DNA from: RI-153 sp963721725
GTDB lineage: Bacteria > Chloroflexota > Anaerolineae > Caldilineales > Caldilineaceae
Direction of reading: 5' to 3'
Assembly: GCA_963721725.1 (NCBI GenBank)
Contig: CAVRLX010000015.1
Location: 1-64,000 of the forward strand
DNA: 64,000 nt
The notes below the pieces were generated by a model that saw only the letters and a program-made list of their open reading frames with translations, made no database searches and was not told the origin of the DNA. The first letter of the stretch is position 1. Each line of letters starts with the position of its first letter. Shown here one piece after another: positions 61,462 to 64,000 of the stretch. Position numbers and translations under genes: made by a program.

Positions 61462-64000
61462 CTATTGCGCCGCCGACAGCGCCTTAAGCCGCCCTACGTC
61501 CTGGCGTTTGTACAAAAAGGCGTCGCGCACAGCCTCATCGCTAATACGGCTGGCAATCGTCTCCACCCAGGCTTCGGCCTGGCGCAGCACGTTGCCAGCC
61601 TCCTCGTTTTGTCCACAGCCGCGCAGGACAGTGTCACAATTCAATAACAGCAGCACCGGCTCTACAATGCCCACCAATCCATGCGCTGCCACAAAAGCCA
61701 ACACAGACGCGCACAGCGGCCAGGGCTTCGGCCCGGCGGCCCAGGCAAAAGGCCGCCACGGCGCGCCCCGCCACCGCTTCATAGAGGTTGGGATGTTGAA
61801 TTGGTTCCCAAACGCGCAGGGCGTCGCCATAGGCAGCGTCGGCCTCGGACCAGCGTTCAAGGGCCAGCAACGTATGCCCCACCCGGTTGCGCGCCTGCCC
61901 CTCTTGCCGGGTAATGCCTAACTTTTGCAAAATCGCAATCGCCTCCACGCCGTAGGCCAACGCCTCGGCATAGTCACCGTGCTGGCGCAGGCTCAGGCAA
62001 AGATTGGCCTTGAGCAGCCCCATATCATCCGCCGCGCCGATCTTTTCGGCCAGGGCCAGCCCTTCCAGATTATGCGCGATGGCCTGAGGGTACATGCCCG
62101 CAAACTGCTCGGCCAGGGCAATGTTCAAGAAATAGCCGATCTTCTGATACTGATGGGTCAAAGCATTGGCGCGGGCCAGGAGATCGGCGCCACAACGCAG
62201 CGCCAAAGCGTAATCTCCATAGCGCACGGCCACCAATGCCAACGATTCAAACACACGGGTTCGTAAATCTTTCTCGTCGGCCAGACGATCTGCGTTATCA
62301 TCCATCAGGGCCAACAGCCCTTGCAAGCGCTCAATCCCCGCCCCAAAATCGCCTCGAAAATGAATGGCTGTAATATGAATGCGACTTTCCACGGCTTTGA
62401 TATAGAAGCGCGGATCAGGCGAATCCTGCGTCAATGCCTCCACTTGGTCGAAATGGTAATCGGCCTGTTCCCAATCGCCCGCTTCCGCATAACCGTTTGC
62501 CAGATCGATATGTGAGCGCACCTGCAATTCCAACTCGTCGGTGAGCGCCAAAACGCGGTGTAAAAGCGCGCTGGCGCTGCCAATCCCCTGGATCGCACGC
62601 GTAAAGGACCATTGTCGATCCAATAAATGCGCTACCAGAGCGTTGTGGCGGGCATCCTGGCTGAACTGTGTCACTGCCTCGGCCAGGAGCGTATGCCCAT
62701 CGGCCATGAGTCCAAACTGGCTGATAAACGCGGAAAAGGGCAGCAACGACTGTTGAATTAACGAGTGGTTGTGGGTGCGAACGGCCTCTTGCCAGGCGCT
62801 GCGGAGATTCTCAAAATCGGGCTGCAAGCGGACGGCTCTCGTTGCCGGTTCGCTGGCGACGAGCAATCCCAAAAAGTGGGCGCTATGGCGTCTGTGCAAC
62901 GTTTCACTGTCAGCCGAGTCGAGTTTTTGCTCGGCGAATTCTCGGATCAGCGGATGCAGATCATAGCGGCCTGCCCCCACCCGTTGTACCAGCGAATGGC
63001 CGATGAGCGTTGACAGATCGCTGAGACTGCTCTCGGCCACAACAGCCGCAGCAGCCCGATCAAAGCCGCTGCGAAAGATGGCGAAACGGGCCAAAATGCG
63101 CTGTTGGCGCGGCTCAATCAGCCGCCAAGAATATTCAAAAATCGTGCTCAGCCGGTGATGGCGATCTACCAGCCCTTGCGCTTGGGCTGGCTCGATCTCG
63201 ATCTGAGCAATGGATTGGCCGATCTCCGCCACCGAAAAATGCTCAACCCAACTGGCGGCCAGTTCGATGCCAAGCGGCAGCCCCGCCACGGCCTCACAAA
63301 TGGCGGCAATATCAGATGCCACAGCCGCTTCGTTTGGGGTGGCAAAGGTGGGTAAAATCCGCCGCGCCCGCTCCACAAAGAGCGTGACCGCCTCGGCGAC
63401 GGGCAAGCCTTCCACATAGATCACCCGCTCGCCGTCGATCAGCAAACGCGTGCGCGATGTAGCGAGAACATGAAGCTGCGTTCCCTGCAACAACGCATAG
63501 AGCACGCTCTCGGCCGCGGCGGTGAGATGATCCCAGTTATCCAACACCAGCAACAGGCGCTTGTCGGCCAAGTGGCGGGCTAACTCGGCCAGCGGAGTCT
63601 GCGTGTCTGTGATGGGAAAGCCAATGGCGGCAGCCATCGCCAGCGCAATCCGATCCGCAGCGGCCACCCCAGCCTCAACGTTTGCCAGCGGCACAAACCA
63701 GACACCATCAGCAAAATCATGCAAGGCGTTGTGGGCCACGGCCTGGGAAAGACGCGACTTGCCCACCCCGCCAATACCAAGCAGAGTCACCAATCGTTCG
63801 GTCTGCACCAGCGTGCACAGATCTTCGATCTCCCCGGCGCGCCCCACAAACGATTTTAACTGCTGGGCCAGATTGTGTTGCAGCGTGGGCGGCCCAGAGC
63901 CGTTGGCGCGCAAGCGCGCCACCAGATTTTGCGTTGCCAATGCTGGTTCGACGCCAAGTTCCACTTGTAGAACTTCACAACACTTTTCGTATTCGGGCCA
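61462..64000 (-). CDS. SARP/AfsR-type regulator with NB-ARC ATPase and TPR region (5'-partial, one frameshift)
   Basis: The frame is open at the right edge. Its first residues, YEKCCEVLQVELGVEP, are the end of a bacterial transcriptional-activation (BTAD) domain, so the DNA-binding part lies outside the window. The STAND/NB-ARC ATPase follows: P-loop LLGIGGVGKSRLSQ, Walker B KRLLLVLDNWD, and GLPLGIELAASWV. TPR-like helical repeats fill the C-terminal half (DDMGLLKANLCLSLRQHGDY, WSEADAAYGDALRVW). The frame breaks near 61720 (AEALAAV to CASVLAFVAAHG), then ends KALSAAQ at 61462. It is convergent with the B2-like gene (85-bp gap). AfsR-like proteins often regulate secondary metabolism. The target here is unknown. 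Confidence 0.85.

Noticed and set aside
60891..64000. Complete lasso-peptide gene cluster
   Set aside because: No precursor, B1 or cyclase gene could be recognised in the window; only a B2-like gene and a distant-type regulator.
1..64000. tRNA, rRNA, riboswitch or prophage elements
   Set aside because: Spacers were read for cloverleaf, 16S/23S and phage-structural patterns; none convincing. A covariance-model search would be decisive.

Overview
The window looks like a chromosomal segment of an uncultured filamentous Chloroflexota bacterium (Anaerolineae/Caldilineae-like). This is inferred from secreted proteins with Pro/Thr stalks and YLP motifs, a mevalonate-type decarboxylase, the layout of the complex I genes, and many short hairpin repeats between genes. 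No rRNA, tRNA or CRISPR array was recognised, so the placement is provisional. About ten conserved genes carry one or two single-base frame breaks, always with the rest of the family intact on the other side. Most are probably sequence or assembly errors rather than pseudogenes.

Layout. 1-4946: 3' part of a modular surface protein (PKD, DUF11-like and Calx-beta repeats, Pro/Thr stalk). 5054-9111: citrate synthase, a D-2-hydroxyacid dehydrogenase and the GTPase HflX. 9123-14505: a TerY-P type signalling set made of a zinc-ribbon kinase, an SH3 membrane protein, a PP2C phosphatase, a Nudix hydrolase and a TerY-like VWA protein. A TumE-type toxin-antitoxin pair splits it. 14607-24995: mevalonate-type decarboxylase, DHH phosphoesterase, sulfatase, a lipoprotein of three tandem two-part units, MurE, and a beta-propeller surface protein.

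25148-51139 is dominated by complex I. A leftward cluster holds only the seven membrane subunits (nuoA,H,J,K,L,M,N) plus a small TPR-like membrane protein. Head to head with it, a rightward cluster holds a full set: A, B, CD fusion, EF fusion, G, H, I, J, K, L, M, N. The two share a 374-bp divergent promoter region. The rightward operon is interrupted by a Uma2-family gene and by a nucleotidyltransferase pair. One peripheral arm could serve two different membrane arms.

51354-64000: polyphosphate kinase, CPBP protease, MFS transporter, methyltransferase, a sugar ABC importer (binding protein and two permeases, no ATPase), an orphan lasso-peptide B2-like protease homologue, and a large SARP/AfsR-type regulator that runs off the right edge.

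Spacers carry several families of inverted repeats. The clearest is a hairpin of about 55 bp with a shared GCTCTTTGAAAA core, found four times next to accessory or operon-internal genes.
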